Assembly: GCA_903828675.1 (NCBI GenBank)
Contig: CAIKND010000191.1
Coordinates: 1 to 48,737 of the forward strand
Length of the DNA: 48,737 nucleotides
DNA from: an uncultured Acidobacteriaceae bacterium
GTDB taxonomy: Bacteria; Acidobacteriota; Terriglobia; Terriglobales; Acidobacteriaceae
Reading direction: 5' to 3'
Each line of letters opens with the position of its first letter. Position 1 is the first letter of the stretch. A program made the translations under genes and the position numbers. The notes beneath the pieces are model-generated. The model was not told the DNA's origin. It did no database searches and worked only from the letters and a program-made list of their open reading frames with translations. This document shows, piece by piece, positions 27,985 through 39,588 of the stretch.

Positions 27985-28058
27985 TGCCCACTCGTTCAAT
28001 GGTAGGACAGCTGCCTCTGGAGCAGCATATTGGGGTTCGAATCCCTGGTGGGCAGCCA
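27985..28058 (+). tRNA. tRNA-Gln (anticodon CUG)
   Basis: Acceptor TGCCCAC/GTGGGCA, D arm GTTC/GGAC, anticodon stem GCTGC/GCAGC with loop CTCTGGA (anticodon CTG), T loop TTCGAAT, discriminator G, and CCA encoded at 28056-28058. Single gene, no partner nearby. Confidence 0.95.
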
Positions 28059-28290
28059 ATTTAAAGAATGACTTACAAGCAAAAAGAAAACATCCCCTTG
28101 AGAAACTGAAGATTGTGCAGCTTTTGTGTTCGCCTGCCTGGGCGTTTTCGTCGTGCGCTCCATAAATCCCGTTACGGAATTGCTAGTTGCAGAACTGTAA
28201 CCTGCCCGTGACGTAGCGGAAACAACCGGGGGTTAGGTTCGTAACGCGATCACTCGCGCACGAAATCTTCCCCTGGAGGTTTCCATCCCA

Positions 28291-30384
28291 ATGGCAGTAA
28301 ACCGCCGCAAGTTCCTTCAACTCCTCAGCTCCGGCGCATTCGCAGCCGCCGTTCCAGCAAGCATCAGCCGTGCTCTTGAGATTCCCGCGAACAACCGCAC
28401 CGGCACCATCGCCGATGTCGAACATATTGTGATCCTTATGCAGGAGAACCGCTCCTTCGACCACTACTTCGGTTCGCTCCGCGGTGTGCGCGGCTTCGGT
28501 GATCCGCGAGTGGCGAAGCTCCCCTCGGGCGATCCCGTATGGTACCAGCCAAACGGGAGCGGTTATCTGCTGCCCTTCCATCCCGACCAACCCGATCTGG
28601 GGCTGGACTTTCTCGACGACACCCCCCATGACTGGTCGAGCACGCACGCCGGCTGGAACCAGGGCAAGCTCGATCAATGGGTGGCCAACAAGGGCGCAAC
28701 CTCCATGGCGCACCTGAAACGGCAAGACATACCGTTCCACTACGCGCTGGCTGATGCCTTCACCGTTTGCGACGCTTACCACTGCTCTCTGCTCGGGCCC
28801 ACCGACCCGAACCGCTATCACATGTGGACCGGGTGGGTTGGCAACGATGGATCAGGCGGAGGCCCGGTCATCGATAATTCCGAAGCAGGATACGGCTGGT
28901 CCACCTACCCTGAGCTTCTGCAAAAGGCCGGCGTGTCATGGAAGATCTATCAGGACGTAGGAGCGGGATTGAACGCCGCCCAGTATTGGGGATGGGGTCC
29001 GAACGCCTTCATCGGCAACTACGGCGATAACTCGCTTCTGTACTTCTTCCAATATCAGAATTCGCTTCCCGGCAGCCCCCTGTACGAGGGCGCGCTGACA
29101 GGAACGGACATATCGGCCGGCGGAACGCTGTTCGACGTTTTCCGGGCGGATGTGCTGGCTAACAAACTGCCGCAGGTCTCCTGGATCGTCGCGCCCGAAG
29201 CCTATTCGGAACACGGAAACTGGCCGTCAAACTACGGCGCCTGGTATGTCTCGCAGATGCTGGATGCTTTGACTGCAAATCCTGCGGTCTGGAGCAAGAC
29301 GGCGTTCTTCCTCTGCTTTGACGAGAACGACGGCTTCTTCGATCACGTGGTGCCGCCAACGCCGCCGCAGACGCGCGCCCAGGGCCTTTCCAATGTGGAT
29401 ATCGCCAATGAGATATTTCCTGGAAATTCGAACTACGAGAGCGGTCCCTACGGGCTCGGCATGCGCGTTCCGATGGTGGTCATCTCGCCCTGGAGCAAAG
29501 GCGGCTGGGTGAGCTCAGAGGTATTCGATCACACCTCGCTAATCCGGTTTATCGAGGCGCGCTTTGGGCCGCAGTATCCGGGATTGACTGAGACCAACAT
29601 CACGGCCTGGCGTCGCGCCATCGCTGGGGATCTTACCTCAGCTTTCAACTTCAGGTCTCCTAACGCAAAGGTGGTTACGCTGCCGAACACCGCCGCTTAC
29701 GCTCCGACGGACTTCAACAGGCAGCCCAGCTACGTGCCGGTTCCACCCACCCACCAGGCGCTTCCAGTGCAAGAGCCGGGAATCCGCCCGGCCCGCCCTG
29801 TTCCGTACGAATTGAATGTGCAGGGAGTGGCCGATTTCTCGACGGGGTCCGTAAAGATTCACTTCGCGAACACAGGCCGGGCGGCGGCAGTATTTCAGGT
29901 GCGGTCCGGGAACAACCAGAACGGCCCATGGACTTACACCGTAGCGGCGAAAACAAGCCTCTCCGATACCTGGGCCATCGCGGCAGGCGGTCAGGCTTTG
30001 TATGACCTTTCCGCCTCTGGGCCGAATGGGTTCCTGCGCGCATTCAAGGGCAGAGTCTCCGGCCAGGGCAGCGCCAATCTGCACATTGAAAGCACATACC
30101 ATGCCGACGGCAGCGGCATCGCATTGAACATCAGGAACGCCGGCTCCGCAAGCGGCAGAGTCAGCATCCTCGACGCCAATGCCGGACACTCCATCGCCAG
30201 GGAGTTGAAGCCTGGTCAAAGCTTTAGCGAGAGTTGGAATCTGGACCGGACCTTCGGCTGGTACAACCTTGTGGTTACGGTCGATTCCGACTCGAGCTTC
30301 CAACAGCATCTCGCGGGCCACGTCGAGACCGGAAAGGACAGCATGACCGATCCTGCAATTGGTGCATCCGCGCAAGACGAATAA
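28291..30384 (+). CDS. Phosphocholine-specific phospholipase C (PlcN/AcpA superfamily), Tat-exported
   Basis: 697 aa. Tat signal NRRKFLQLLSSGAFAAAVP at residues 4-22. Phosphoesterase domain about 40-460 with IVILMQENRSFDHYFGSLRGVRGF, 'TPHDWSSTHAG', LGPTDPNRYHMWTG, DENDGFFDHVVPP and GMRVPMVVISPWSKGG. Two C-terminal DUF756-like beta domains (about 495-590 and 595-690) complete the bacterial PLC plan. Hydrolyses phosphatidylcholine or sphingomyelin-like lipids outside the cytoplasm; in low-phosphate soils this frees phosphate. GGAGG lies nine bases before the ATG. Faces a second family member across a shared terminator. Confidence 0.93.
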   Translation: MAVNRRKFLQLLSSGAFAAAVPASISRALEIPANNRTGTIADVEHIVILMQENRSFDHYFGSLRGVRGFGDPRVAKLPSGDPVWYQPNGSGYLLPFHPDQPDLGLDFLDDTPHDWSSTHAGWNQGKLDQWVANKGATSMAHLKRQDIPFHYALADAFTVCDAYHCSLLGPTDPNRYHMWTGWVGNDGSGGGPVIDNSEAGYGWSTYPELLQKAGVSWKIYQDVGAGLNAAQYWGWGPNAFIGNYGDNSLLYFFQYQNSLPGSPLYEGALTGTDISAGGTLFDVFRADVLANKLPQVSWIVAPEAYSEHGNWPSNYGAWYVSQMLDALTANPAVWSKTAFFLCFDENDGFFDHVVPPTPPQTRAQGLSNVDIANEIFPGNSNYESGPYGLGMRVPMVVISPWSKGGWVSSEVFDHTSLIRFIEARFGPQYPGLTETNITAWRRAIAGDLTSAFNFRSPNAKVVTLPNTAAYAPTDFNRQPSYVPVPPTHQALPVQEPGIRPARPVPYELNVQGVADFSTGSVKIHFANTGRAAAVFQVRSGNNQNGPWTYTVAAKTSLSDTWAIAAGGQALYDLSASGPNGFLRAFKGRVSGQGSANLHIESTYHADGSGIALNIRNAGSASGRVSILDANAGHSIARELKPGQSFSESWNLDRTFGWYNLVVTVDSDSSFQQHLAGHVETGKDSMTDPAIGASAQDE

Positions 30385-30443
30385 CGGCGCTGTCAGGGAA
30401 CTGAGTCTCCGCGTCAGGTTGTAGAAAACTCAATTGGAACAAG

Positions 30444-30494
30444 AAAAAAACGCCGGCCTCCAGTGGATATCTCAACTGGAGGCCGGCGTTTCTT
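30444..30494. terminator. Bidirectional rho-independent terminator
   Basis: Perfect 16-bp stem: AACGCCGGCCTCCAGT (30449-30464) with its complement at 30475-30490, 10-nt loop. An A-run (30444-30450) on the left becomes a U-run for leftward transcripts; TTTCTT lies on the right. Sits between the convergent phospholipase C and phosphoesterase genes. Confidence 0.92.
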
Positions 30495-30609
30495 CATCAC
30501 TATGGATCCAGCAACTGAATACTGTTCGGGTGCCCCATCCATTCCCGCGTATTTTGCGAGAATGGGTGGGAAGAAGATGCCCTTGCTTTCTTGCCGGATC
30601 ATTAATTGG

Positions 30610-31767
30610 CTAGTCGTTGCCGCCAAACAGATCGGACATTACTTTCACGTTCTTGTCTGCTGCGTGGTTGAGAAAAGGGAGGCCAAATCCGGCTTCGATC
30701 GTCTTGAGCAGCGAGAAGTGGTTATAGAGCACTTTGCTGGGGACGCCGGTTGGAGCGTAGCTTGTATCGACAATCGTGACCACCTGGTTGGGCAGGCTGC
30801 TGTAGTCGTTTTCGTCCCAAACCGTAACGATCGCGTTGTTGCCCTCTTTCCACATCTTCGAGGACTTGATTCCGCTCACCAGCGCCTTCACTGCCGCATC
30901 GCCCTGCACAATGTTGTTCGCGTCCACCGAGCATCCAGGACCCACTTCGCCCGTGCCGCGGCCATGCATATCATGGCATTGGTTCGGCGCGATAAAGGCG
31001 AGGTTCGGAACTTGACCGCTGGCCAGATCAACATACAACTGGTTCAGGCCCACAACATTCTTCAGGCTGTTGTCTGGGTTGCTCCCGGACTGGACACTGG
31101 CGAAGTAGACGAACGGATTGTGCTTCACCGCGTAGAGGTTCGGCACGCCCGGAGCGGCCTCGGTGAGGTTCGAAAGCAGTCCGTCGCTGTTGTTCACCTT
31201 GTCCGCGCCGTAGGGAGGTAGATTCTCCTGATAGCTCTTCCAGCTCATATGCGCTTCAACCAGCTGGTCCGCGATGCTCATGCCAATCGTATGCGCGGGA
31301 GCGAAGGGCGTGTTGTAGACCGGTTCAGAAGCTGTGCCTTCGTTGGTGGTGTCCACCTCAGGCGTTGCGCCGTCAAGACCGCTTCCGGCAATGGGGCAAG
31401 TATTGGTTGTCGCCGTTTCCAGCGCCGGTTGACTAAGTTCGAGGTTCGATACACAGGATGTGTTGTGCCAGTCAGGTGAATCGTCGTTGATGATACCGAA
31501 ATTCGACCCGCCGATGACTTCAAGGTAGTTGGTCAGGCTGGGGTGTCCAACCGCGAAGTAATTCGTGGCCAGGTTGGCGGTCTTGGCGTAGCGGTTGATG
31601 AAAGGCGCACTGGCGTTACCGAGAACCTGTCCGTAGTAGTGGTTCTCCATCATGATCACGAAGACGTGATCCAGATGAGGGACTTTGCGGTCGCGGTTTC
31701 CGCCCTGTGCTGTGCAGGCGATGGATGCAGTAAGACACAGAGCAACTACAATCTTCTTGAAATTCAT
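30610..31767 (-). CDS. Exported phosphoesterase (acid phosphatase/phospholipase C superfamily)
   Basis: 385 aa. Signal peptide (KIVVALCLTASIACTAQGG). Phosphoesterase-family motifs: HVFVIMMENHYYGQVLG, NYFAVGHPSLTNYLEVIGG, 'FIAPNQCHDMHG' and VTVWDENDYSS. These match AcpA-like acid phosphatases rather than full PLCs, and there are no DUF756 domains. ATG 31767 is preceded by AGGAGG 12 bases upstream; an open extension to 31992 has none. Predicted to release phosphate from organic esters in the periplasm or medium; substrate not determined. Confidence 0.85.
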   Translation of the reverse strand: MNFKKIVVALCLTASIACTAQGGNRDRKVPHLDHVFVIMMENHYYGQVLGNASAPFINRYAKTANLATNYFAVGHPSLTNYLEVIGGSNFGIINDDSPDWHNTSCVSNLELSQPALETATTNTCPIAGSGLDGATPEVDTTNEGTASEPVYNTPFAPAHTIGMSIADQLVEAHMSWKSYQENLPPYGADKVNNSDGLLSNLTEAAPGVPNLYAVKHNPFVYFASVQSGSNPDNSLKNVVGLNQLYVDLASGQVPNLAFIAPNQCHDMHGRGTGEVGPGCSVDANNIVQGDAAVKALVSGIKSSKMWKEGNNAIVTVWDENDYSSLPNQVVTIVDTSYAPTGVPSKVLYNHFSLLKTIEAGFGLPFLNHAADKNVKVMSDLFGGND

Positions 31768-32142
31768 GTTGTTTTCAACCTCCTGGTTGGCGAGAACCGG
31801 TTTGTCGATAAGAGGCCGCAAGCAAGCAGTGAACGCGTTTGTGGCATGCGCTCGTTGGCCCCTTGTGAGTTGGCTGGCGGAAACAGAATCTGCTCGCTCC
31901 CTGTGGAGTTCGCTCTGGGGAATTCTGCACCCGGACGAAATATAGGGTGTGGAAGTTACAAGCAAATGAACGTGTTTTGATAATTCATTCACAAAGCGAT
32001 TTGGGAGTGAAGAGGGTCTATTTTCTGTCGGTCGGGATGAGCCATACGTGACTGTTTGAAATCAATCGTGTAATTCCAGGCACTATAAATTCATGGTCGG
32101 CGGGCAAACCAGACACAGATCTCTTTGAGCCACCTTCGAAAA
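31768..32142. promoter_or_regulatory. Intergenic region upstream of the phosphoesterase gene
   Basis: 375 bp between the gltBD terminator and the leftward phosphoesterase gene. Its promoter must lie here; the AT-rich part around 31970-32095 is the likeliest place, but I cannot assign -35/-10 boxes or a phosphate-regulon box with confidence. Confidence 0.35.
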
Positions 32143-32172
32143 GTAAAAGGGCGCGGTTTGCGCCGCGCCCTT
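32143..32172 (-). terminator. Rho-independent terminator of gltBD
   Basis: Stem AAGGGCGCGG (32147-32156)/CCGCGCCCTT (32163-32172) with 6-nt loop; on the minus strand it is followed by TTTTACTTTT. It lies 28 bp after the gltD stop. Confidence 0.88.
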
Positions 32173-32199
32173 CAAACAGCAAGTTAGTCCAGAGTCATT

Positions 32200-33642
32200 T
32201 TAAGCAAGCTTGCGATGGAGCAGTGGTACAGCCTCGTTTTGTGCGGCCAGGTAACTGCTCACTGCAGCGGCGGCCTTGCGGCCTTCTGATATAGCCCAGA
32301 CCACAAGCGACTGCCCGCGGCGCATGTCTCCGGCAGCGAAGATGCCGTCGACTGAGGACATATAGTCGGTCGTAGCCACGTTGCCGCGGTTGTCCAGTGC
32401 CAGACCCAACTTCTCGATCATGCCACTGCGGACAGGCCCCAGGAAGCCCATGGCGAGCAGCACCAGATCGACGTCAAGTGTGAACTCAGTTCCCGCATTG
32501 GCTTCAAACTTCGGCGGCGCACCTACACGAACAGCGTGAACCTGCTTCACATTGCCGTTTTCGTCGCCGGTGAACTTGATGCTGTTGATGCCCCAGTCGC
32601 GGACGCCGCCCTCTTCATGAGAGCTTTCGGTGCGCAACTGCAGCGGCCAGAGCGGCCAGGGCGTTGAGGCGGCGCGCTGCTCGGGCGGCTTGGGCATAAT
32701 CTCCCACTGGTGGACAATCTTGGCGTTCTGGCGGAGACTGGTGCCCAGGCAGTCCGCGCCGGTGTCGCCACCGCCAATGATCAGCACGCGCTTGCCTTCA
32801 GCAAGAATGGCGATGGAGGGATCGACAAAGTCGCCTTCGCAGCGGTGATTCTGCTGCGGCAGGAACTCCATGGCGTAATGGACGCCCTTTAGCTCGCGGC
32901 CTGGAATCTTGAGGTCGCGGGGCTGCTCGGAGCCGCCACAAAGCAGGATGGCTTCGTAGTGGCCGGTGAGCGATTCAACTGGTACGTTCACGCCCACATG
33001 GGCGTTGGTAATAAAGGTCACGCCCTCGGCGCGCATCTGTTCAACGCGGCGGTCGATTACGTGCTTTTCCAGCTTGAAGTTCGGGATGCCGTACCGCAAA
33101 AGGCCGCCAATGCGGTCGCTCTTCTCATAGACAGCCACGGAATGTCCGGCGCGGCGAAGTTGCTGCGCAGCGGCCAAGCCGGCCGGCCCACTGCCGACCA
33201 CGGCGACCCGCTTGCCGGTGCTTTGCTCAGGAGGCTCAGGGTGAATCCACCCCTCGTCCCAGGCGCGTTCGACAATCGAGCGTTCAATCAGCTTGATCGA
33301 GACTGGAGGTTGATTGATCCCAAGCACGCACGAGGCCTCGCAAGGTGCGGGACAGATGCGCCCGGTGAACTCGGGAAAGTTATTGGTCGAGTGGAGGCGG
33401 CGCACAGCTACCTCCCAGCGGTTGTTGTAAACCAGGTCATTCCAGTCGGGGATGAGGTTGTTGACCGGACAGCCGGTATGGCAGAAGGGCACGCCGCAGT
33501 CCATACAGCGGGCGCCCTGCTCGCGCTGCTTCTCTTCAGGAAACGGTTCGTAGATCTCAAACCAGTCATGGACCCGCTCATCGACCTTACGACGGACGGG
33601 CTGTTCGCGCTGAAGCTCAAGAAACCCAGTGACCTTACCCAT
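32200..33642 (-). CDS. gltD: Glutamate synthase (NADPH) small subunit
   Basis: 480 aa, beta subunit supplying electrons from NADPH to the large subunit. N-terminal Fe-S cysteines [14 protein letters not shown] (about 46-59) and [12 protein letters not shown] (about 97-108); FAD-binding [22 protein letters not shown]-binding [15 protein letters not shown]; and the C-terminal FAD motif '[19 protein letters not shown]'. Its start lies eight bases inside the end of gltB, so translation is coupled. Terminator follows directly. Confidence 0.97.
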   Translation of the reverse strand: MGKVTGFLELQREQPVRRKVDERVHDWFEIYEPFPEEKQREQGARCMDCGVPFCHTGCPVNNLIPDWNDLVYNNRWEVAVRRLHSTNNFPEFTGRICPAPCEASCVLGINQPPVSIKLIERSIVERAWDEGWIHPEPPEQSTGKRVAVVGSGPAGLAAAQQLRRAGHSVAVYEKSDRIGGLLRYGIPNFKLEKHVIDRRVEQMRAEGVTFITNAHVGVNVPVESLTGHYEAILLCGGSEQPRDLKIPGRELKGVHYAMEFLPQQNHRCEGDFVDPSIAILAEGKRVLIIGGGDTGADCLGTSLRQNAKIVHQWEIMPKPPEQRAASTPWPLWPLQLRTESSHEEGGVRDWGINSIKFTGDENGNVKQVHAVRVGAPPKFEANAGTEFTLDVDLVLLAMGFLGPVRSGMIEKLGLALDNRGNVATTDYMSSVDGIFAAGDMRRGQSLVVWAISEGRKAAAAVSSYLAAQNEAVPLLHRKLA

Positions 33643-36600
33643 GCTGCACCTCTGTCGTGGCCGTCACCAGAGGCGACGAAGTTATAGGAGAAACATAGAC
33701 CGATTCGACGCGAGCGACACCAAGAACGCGCTTGTACTCGTGCGGGAATACCTTGATGAATTTCGGCTGCGCATCGGCCCAATGTTCCAGCACCCAGGCT
33801 GCGCGCGGGCTTCCGGTCAGGTCGCGATGCCGTTCCAGCAAGCCGCGGACCGTCGCCACGTCCGCTTCAGAAACAAGCGGTTCCAGATCGACGCTGGCCG
33901 TATTGCAACGGCGCGTGGAGAAGTCTCCCTGGTCGTCGTAGACATAGGCGAAACCGCCGCTCATGCCCGCGGCGAAGTTGCGGCCGGTGGCCCCGAGAAC
34001 AAGGACGGTGCCGTTGGTCATGTATTCGCAGCCGTGATCCCCGACGCCTTCAACCACGGCGATGGCGCCGGAGTTGCGGACTGCAAAGCGCTCGCCGCCA
34101 ATGCCGTTCAGGAATGCTTCGCCGGTGGTTGCGCCGTAAAGCACGACGTTGCCCACCAGAATGCTTTCCTCGGGTAGGAAGCTGGAGGTCTTCGGAGGAT
34201 AGGCGATGATCCGTCCGCCGGAGAGGCCCTTGCCCAGATAGTCGTTGGAATCGCCTTCGAGTTCCAGCGTCACGCCGTTCGGAACGAATGCGCCGAAGCT
34301 CTGACCTGCCGAGCCGCGGAACTTGAAATGGATGGTGCCGTCCGGTAACCCCTCGGATCCGTAGCGGCGGGCAATTTCTCCGCCCAGCATGGCCCCCACC
34401 GTGCGGTGAACATTGCGGATGGCGAAGCTTCCCGTCACCGGCGTCTTCGATTCCAGCGCGGGCGCGGCCTTGGCGATGAGCGCGTGATCCAGGGCTTGAA
34501 TCAGACCGTGATCCTGGGCCTGCATCCGCCGGCGCGATACGCGCGAAGGCAGCGTTGGCGAGTAGAGAATGGAAGAGAGATCGATGCCCTTGGCCTTCCA
34601 ATGCAGGTCGGCTACGGCGGCGTCGATCCTGTCCACGCGGCCCACCATCTCGTCCACGGTGCGGAACCCAAGCTTGGCCATGTGCTGCCGCATCTGCTCG
34701 GCGATAAAGAAGAAGAAGTTGACCACATGCTCGGGCTGGCCTGTGAAGCGCGCGCGCAACACCGGGTCCTGCGTCGCAATGCCCACAGCGCAGGTGTTCA
34801 AGTGGCATTTGCGCATCATGATGCATCCCATGGTGATCAGGGGCATGGTGGCAAAGCCATATTCTTCAGCTCCCAGCAGGGCGGCGATCACCACGTCGCG
34901 CCCGGTCTGCAGCTTGCCGTCCGTCTGTACGCGGATGCGGCTGCGCAGATCGTTGAGCAGCAGCACCTGCTGCGTCTCAGCCAGGCCCAGTTCCCAGGGC
35001 AGCCCGGCGTGCTTGATCGAACTCAGCGGAGAAGCGCCGGTGCCGCCGTTGTCGCCCGAGATGAGCACTACATCGGCATGCGCCTTGGCGACACCCGCTG
35101 CCACCGTGCCAACGCCAACTTCAGATACCAGCTTCACGGCGATGCGCGCCCTGGGGTTGACGTTCTTCAAGTCGTAGATCAGTTGCGCAAGATCTTCGAT
35201 GGAGTAAATATCGTGGTGCGGAGGGGGCGAGATTAGGCCCACGCCGGCAATTGAATGGCGCGTCCTTGCGATGATCTCATCGACCTTGTGGCCGGGCAGT
35301 TGTCCGCCTTCGCCGGGCTTTGCGCCCTGGGCCATTTTGATCTGCAATTCGTCGGCGTTGACCAGGTAATTGGTGGTCACGCCAAAGCGGCCACTGGCCA
35401 CCTGCTTCACCGCGCTGCGCCGGGAGTCGCCGTTGGCGTCGGGCTTGAAGCGCTCTTCGTCCTCGCCCCCTTCGCCGGTGTTCGACATGCCGCCAATGCG
35501 GTTCATGGCGATGGCAAGTGTTTCGTGCGCCTCTTTGCTGATTGAGCCGTAGCTCATGGCGCCGGTCGTGAATCGCTTCACGATTTCCTTCGCCGGCTCC
35601 ACCTCTTCAATTGGTATCGCATGATCGGCATACTTTAGCTGGAGCAGGCCGCGCAGCGTACACAGGTTGCGATTCTGATCGTCGATCAGGTCGGTGTACT
35701 CCTGGAATGTTGCCGGGTTATTCTGTCGAACCGCATGCTGCACCTTGCTGATCGTCAGCGGATTCAGCAGGTGATATTCGCCGCCCTCGCGATACTGATA
35801 CTGGCCGCCGACCACCAGATCTGTCTCGGACTCGGTGAGGGGCTGGTACGCATACGTGTGCTTGAGCAGCGCCTCGCGGGCCAGAACGTCCAGGCCCACG
35901 CCCTCGATGCGTGAAGCAGTGCCGGAGAAATAGGCGTCAACCACGGCCTTATTCAATCCGACCGCCTCAAAGACCTGGGCTCCGCGATAACTCTGAAGGG
36001 TGCTGATGCCCATCTTGGAGAAGGTCTTCAGCAGGCCCTTGTTAATGGCCTTGATGAAGTTCTTCTCGGCGTATTCGGCGGTTACATTGTCAGGCAGAAG
36101 CCCGCGGCGCTTCAGGTCGTGCAGCGTCTCGATGGCCAGGTAAGGATTGATAGCGCTCGCACCGTAGCCTATCAGCAGGGCGAAGTGCATCACCTCGCGG
36201 GGTTCGCCGCTCTCGATGATGAGCGCCACCTGGGTGCGGGTCTTTTCGCGCACCAGGCGGTTATGAACGGCGGCCATAGCCAGCAGGCTGGGAATAGGCA
36301 CATAGGTTGGATCCACACCGCGATCCGAGAGGATGAGCAGGGTATACCCGGAGTGCACGGCGTGGGCAGCGCGGGCGCTCAGGTCGTCGAGCGCATGTTT
36401 CAGGGCGGCTTCGCCATCGGCCGCACGGAACAGAGCCGGCAGCGTGGTGGCCAGCAGATCGCCAGAAGACACGCGGCGCAGTTTTTCCAAATCGCGGTTG
36501 GTCAGGATGGGATGGGGCAGCTTGAGGGTGTGGCAGTTTTCCGGCGCCTCATCCAGAATGTTGCGCTCGGTGCCGATGTAGCTGATGAGCGACATCACCA

Positions 36601-38227
36601 TCTCTTCGCGGATGGGATCGATGGGAGGATTCGTTACCTGCGCAAAGAGCTGCTTGAAGTAGTTGAACAGTGACTGCGGGCGGTCTGAGAGGCAGGCGAG
36701 CGGTACGTCGGTGCCCATGGAACCGATCGGCTCCATGCCCGTTGCGCCCATCGGCGCAAGCAGCACACGCAGATCCTCTTCGCTGTACCCTGCGGCCCGC
36801 TGGCGGCGCAGCAGGGTCTCGGGGTTCGATGCAATCACGCGCGGGGGCTCGGGCAGCATCTCCATCGTGACCTGCTGCTGCTTGAGCCACTCGGCATAGG
36901 GCTGGCGGCCCGCTAACTCCTTCTTGATCTCGGCGTCGGAGATGATGCGCTGCTGCACCGTGTCTACCAGGAACATGCGGCCCGGCTGAAGGCGGCCCTT
37001 TTTGCGTATGTCTTCCGCGGGGACTTCAATGACGCCGGCTTCTGAGGCGAGCACGACCAGGTCGTCCTTGGTGACGATGTAGCGTCCGGGCCTGAGGCCG
37101 TTGCGGTCCAGAGTGGCGCCGATCACGCGGCCATCGGTAAATGCGATCGCCGCGGGGCCATCCCAAGGCTCCATCAGTGAGGCGTGGTACTCATAGAAGG
37201 CGCGCTTCTCCTCATCCATGTCGGGGTTGCCCGACCAGGCTTCGGGGATCAGCATGGCCATCACGTGGGGCAGGGAACGGCCCGACTGAAAAAGAAATTC
37301 AACCGCGTTATCCAGCGAGGCCGAGTCACTTCCTTCCGGCATGATGACCGGAAAGAGCTTGTCGATCTGGCCCTCGTAAAGCGGACTGCGCAGCACTGAC
37401 TGGCGGGCGTTCATCCAGCTCACGTTGCCGCGAATGGTGTTGATTTCGCCATTGTGCGCCACGTAGCGGTAAGGGTGTGCCAGCTTCCAGCTTGGGAAGG
37501 TGTTGGTCGAGAAACGCTGGTGGACCAGGCAAAGCGCGCTGGTCACCAGTGGATTTGCCAGCTCGAAGTAGAACTTCTCTATCTGCGGCGCCAGCATCAG
37601 GCCTTTGTAAATGATGGTCCGGCACGAGAAGGAGGGGACGTAGAAGGTCTCCTTGTCCTCGATCTCCGAGGCGGCAATCTCGTTCTCGGTGCGGCGGCGA
37701 ATTCTGTAAAGCAATCGCTCGAAGGCGTCCTCGTCCAGGCTCGCGGGTCGGCTGACGAAGAGTTGCTCAATATAAGGCTGGGAAGCGCGGGCTTCGCGGC
37801 CCACTGCGTCGCCATTCACCGGCGTATCGCGCCAGCCGAGCACGTTGAGGCCCTCCGCCTGCGCAATGCGCTCAAACACACCCTCGCACTGTAGGCGGCT
37901 GTGCTTTTCAACGGGCAGGAAACACATCGCCACGCCGTAGGCGCCGGCCTCTGGCAGGTGCATCCCCAACTCGCCGCACTCGCGTGCAAAAAAGGCATGA
38001 GGTATCTGGATAAGGATGCCTGCGCCGTCGCCCGTCTCCGGGTCGCAACCCGCGGCGCCGCGATGCGTCAGGTTGATCAGAACCTCGAGGCCTTTGCGGA
38101 TAATCTCATGGCTCTTTTCGCCGCGAATGCTGGCGACCAGCCCCATGCCGCAGGCGTCATGCTCGTTCCGTGGATGATAAAGCCCTTGTACATTAGGAGT
38201 GCGGAGACGACGATTCGAAGTATCCAT
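33635..38227 (-). CDS. gltB: Glutamate synthase (NADPH) large subunit
   Basis: 1530 aa, usual length. Converts glutamine plus 2-oxoglutarate to two glutamates. The glutamine amidotransferase nucleophile is Cys26 in [10 protein letters not shown] after a 25-residue propeptide; central domain about 470-760; FMN/2-oxoglutarate domain about 820-1200 with '[15 protein letters not shown]' and '[17 protein letters not shown]'; 3Fe-4S cysteines in [16 protein letters not shown] (about 1130-1145); GXGXG domain to about 1480. AAGG lies nine bases before ATG 38227. Divergent from rfbB across 276 bp. Confidence 0.98.
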   Translation of the reverse strand: MDTSNRRLRTPNVQGLYHPRNEHDACGMGLVASIRGEKSHEIIRKGLEVLINLTHRGAAGCDPETGDGAGILIQIPHAFFARECGELGMHLPEAGAYGVAMCFLPVEKHSRLQCEGVFERIAQAEGLNVLGWRDTPVNGDAVGREARASQPYIEQLFVSRPASLDEDAFERLLYRIRRRTENEIAASEIEDKETFYVPSFSCRTIIYKGLMLAPQIEKFYFELANPLVTSALCLVHQRFSTNTFPSWKLAHPYRYVAHNGEINTIRGNVSWMNARQSVLRSPLYEGQIDKLFPVIMPEGSDSASLDNAVEFLFQSGRSLPHVMAMLIPEAWSGNPDMDEEKRAFYEYHASLMEPWDGPAAIAFTDGRVIGATLDRNGLRPGRYIVTKDDLVVLASEAGVIEVPAEDIRKKGRLQPGRMFLVDTVQQRIISDAEIKKELAGRQPYAEWLKQQQVTMEMLPEPPRVIASNPETLLRRQRAAGYSEEDLRVLLAPMGATGMEPIGSMGTDVPLACLSDRPQSLFNYFKQLFAQVTNPPIDPIREEMVMSLISYIGTERNILDEAPENCHTLKLPHPILTNRDLEKLRRVSSGDLLATTLPALFRAADGEAALKHALDDLSARAAHAVHSGYTLLILSDRGVDPTYVPIPSLLAMAAVHNRLVREKTRTQVALIIESGEPREVMHFALLIGYGASAINPYLAIETLHDLKRRGLLPDNVTAEYAEKNFIKAINKGLLKTFSKMGISTLQSYRGAQVFEAVGLNKAVVDAYFSGTASRIEGVGLDVLAREALLKHTYAYQPLTESETDLVVGGQYQYREGGEYHLLNPLTISKVQHAVRQNNPATFQEYTDLIDDQNRNLCTLRGLLQLKYADHAIPIEEVEPAKEIVKRFTTGAMSYGSISKEAHETLAIAMNRIGGMSNTGEGGEDEERFKPDANGDSRRSAVKQVASGRFGVTTNYLVNADELQIKMAQGAKPGEGGQLPGHKVDEIIARTRHSIAGVGLISPPPHHDIYSIEDLAQLIYDLKNVNPRARIAVKLVSEVGVGTVAAGVAKAHADVVLISGDNGGTGASPLSSIKHAGLPWELGLAETQQVLLLNDLRSRIRVQTDGKLQTGRDVVIAALLGAEEYGFATMPLITMGCIMMRKCHLNTCAVGIATQDPVLRARFTGQPEHVVNFFFFIAEQMRQHMAKLGFRTVDEMVGRVDRIDAAVADLHWKAKGIDLSSILYSPTLPSRVSRRRMQAQDHGLIQALDHALIAKAAPALESKTPVTGSFAIRNVHRTVGAMLGGEIARRYGSEGLPDGTIHFKFRGSAGQSFGAFVPNGVTLELEGDSNDYLGKGLSGGRIIAYPPKTSSFLPEESILVGNVVLYGATTGEAFLNGIGGERFAVRNSGAIAVVEGVGDHGCEYMTNGTVLVLGATGRNFAAGMSGGFAYVYDDQGDFSTRRCNTASVDLEPLVSEADVATVRGLLERHRDLTGSPRAAWVLEHWADAQPKFIKVFPHEYKRVLGVARVESVYVSPITSSPLVTATTEVQHG

Positions 38228-38503
38228 GGCAGCCTTTTCGATGAACGTATTCCGTACAAAATGCCTGGTTTGCCCGGAAAGACACTACCGCTATACGATT
38301 CCAATCGACTGGAATCGCCCCTGTCATTGTTCAAAATTTGCCTGAGCAGGTCCGGCCGCATCCGGGACTACATTGATTTTAATATATCGAAAAACTTCCC
38401 GGGCCGCTGAACTTCCTTTCAGCATATGGACCTTAAGCCGCCCTGCCGGGCCCCGTTCGACATTCGTATGTGAAGCGTTTTGTACCGTATACTAGATGCC
38501 TCA
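38228..38503. promoter_or_regulatory. Divergent gltB/rfbB promoter region
   Basis: 276 bp between the leftward gltB and rightward rfbB starts. A TATACT at 38488-38493, 10 bases before the rfbB start, could be a -10 box giving a nearly leaderless rfbB mRNA. An AT-rich stretch at 38373-38397 is the best candidate for gltB control. No clear operator. Confidence 0.35.
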
Positions 38504-39586
38504 ATGAGTAGCCCCCGCGATTCGATACTCGTTACCGGAGGGGCCGGATTCATCGGCTCCAATTTCATTCTCTGCTGGATTGAGGCTACCGGTGCGCCCG
38601 TCATCAATCTCGACCTGCTGACCTATGCCGGAAATCCCGCCAACCTCTCCTCCCTCGATGGAGATGCGCGCTATCAATTGGTGCGTGGCGACATCTGCGA
38701 TCCGGAACTGGTCGGCTCCTTGCTTCGCGAACACCAACCGCGGGCCATTGTTCACTTTGCCGCCGAAAGCCACGTAGATCGTTCGATAGCTTCCCCCGAG
38801 GCGTTTATCCGGACCAACGTTCAGGGAACCTTCGTCCTGCTCGAGCAGGCCCGGACCTATTGGTCGCAACTCGATCAAGCCGGACAGTCGGCATTCCGGT
38901 TTCTGCACGTTTCAACCGACGAGGTCTACGGGTCACTGGGCAAGGACGATCCCGCCTTTTCTGAAACCACGGCTTATGCTCCCAACAGCCCCTATGCGGC
39001 ATCCAAGGCCGCCTCCGATCACTTGGCGAGAGCATATTTCCACACCTGGGGCTTCCCGGTACTCACCACAAACTGCTCCAATAACTACGGCCCGTTTCAG
39101 TTCCCTGAGAAGTTGATCCCGCTCATGATCCTGAACGCGCTTGAGGGCAAGCCGCTGCCGGTCTATGGGGATGGCAAAAATGTCCGCGACTGGCTGTTTG
39201 TGGAAGACCACTGCTCCGCGATTCGCGCGGTTCTCGAGCGTGGAAGAGTCGGGGAAACCTACAACATCGGCGGCAACAGCGAGCGCGCAAATATTGATGT
39301 CGTAACATCGATCTGCGACCTTGTGGACGAGTTGCGTCCTCAATCCGGAACTCCGCCGCGCAGTAATCTCATTACCTATGTTGCGGATCGCCCCGGACAC
39401 GATCGCCGTTACGCAATCGATGCGTCCAAAATTGCCCGCGAGCTGGAGTGGAAGCCCGCACAACAGTTTGAAAGCGGGTTGCGCCGGACCGTTCGCTGGT
39501 ATCTTGACCATGCCGCGTGGATTGACAGCGTAAGAACCGGGGCCTATCGCGAGTGGATCGCGAAGAACTACACGGAGCGAAGCTAG
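38504..39586 (+). CDS. rfbB: dTDP-glucose 4,6-dehydratase
   Basis: 360 aa. NAD-binding GGAGFIGSN at 12-20, catalytic [10 protein letters not shown] (Thr-Asp-Glu), [11 protein letters not shown] (YxxxK), '[21 protein letters not shown]' and '[19 protein letters not shown]', all typical of RmlB. Converts dTDP-glucose to dTDP-4-keto-6-deoxyglucose. ATG 38504; an in-frame ATG-less extension to 38480 has no support. First gene of rfbBAC. Confidence 0.97.
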   Translation: MSSPRDSILVTGGAGFIGSNFILCWIEATGAPVINLDLLTYAGNPANLSSLDGDARYQLVRGDICDPELVGSLLREHQPRAIVHFAAESHVDRSIASPEAFIRTNVQGTFVLLEQARTYWSQLDQAGQSAFRFLHVSTDEVYGSLGKDDPAFSETTAYAPNSPYAASKAASDHLARAYFHTWGFPVLTTNCSNNYGPFQFPEKLIPLMILNALEGKPLPVYGDGKNVRDWLFVEDHCSAIRAVLERGRVGETYNIGGNSERANIDVVTSICDLVDELRPQSGTPPRSNLITYVADRPGHDRRYAIDASKIARELEWKPAQQFESGLRRTVRWYLDHAAWIDSVRTGAYREWIAKNYTERS

Positions 39587-39588
39587 CC

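Noticed and set aside
27985..28058. tRNA-Gln as integration site of an island
   Set aside because: No integrase and no second copy of the tRNA 3' end nearby.
33629..38300. Many long frames opposite gltB and gltD
   Set aside because: They mirror high-GC codons of clearly real genes; no start signals or family motifs.
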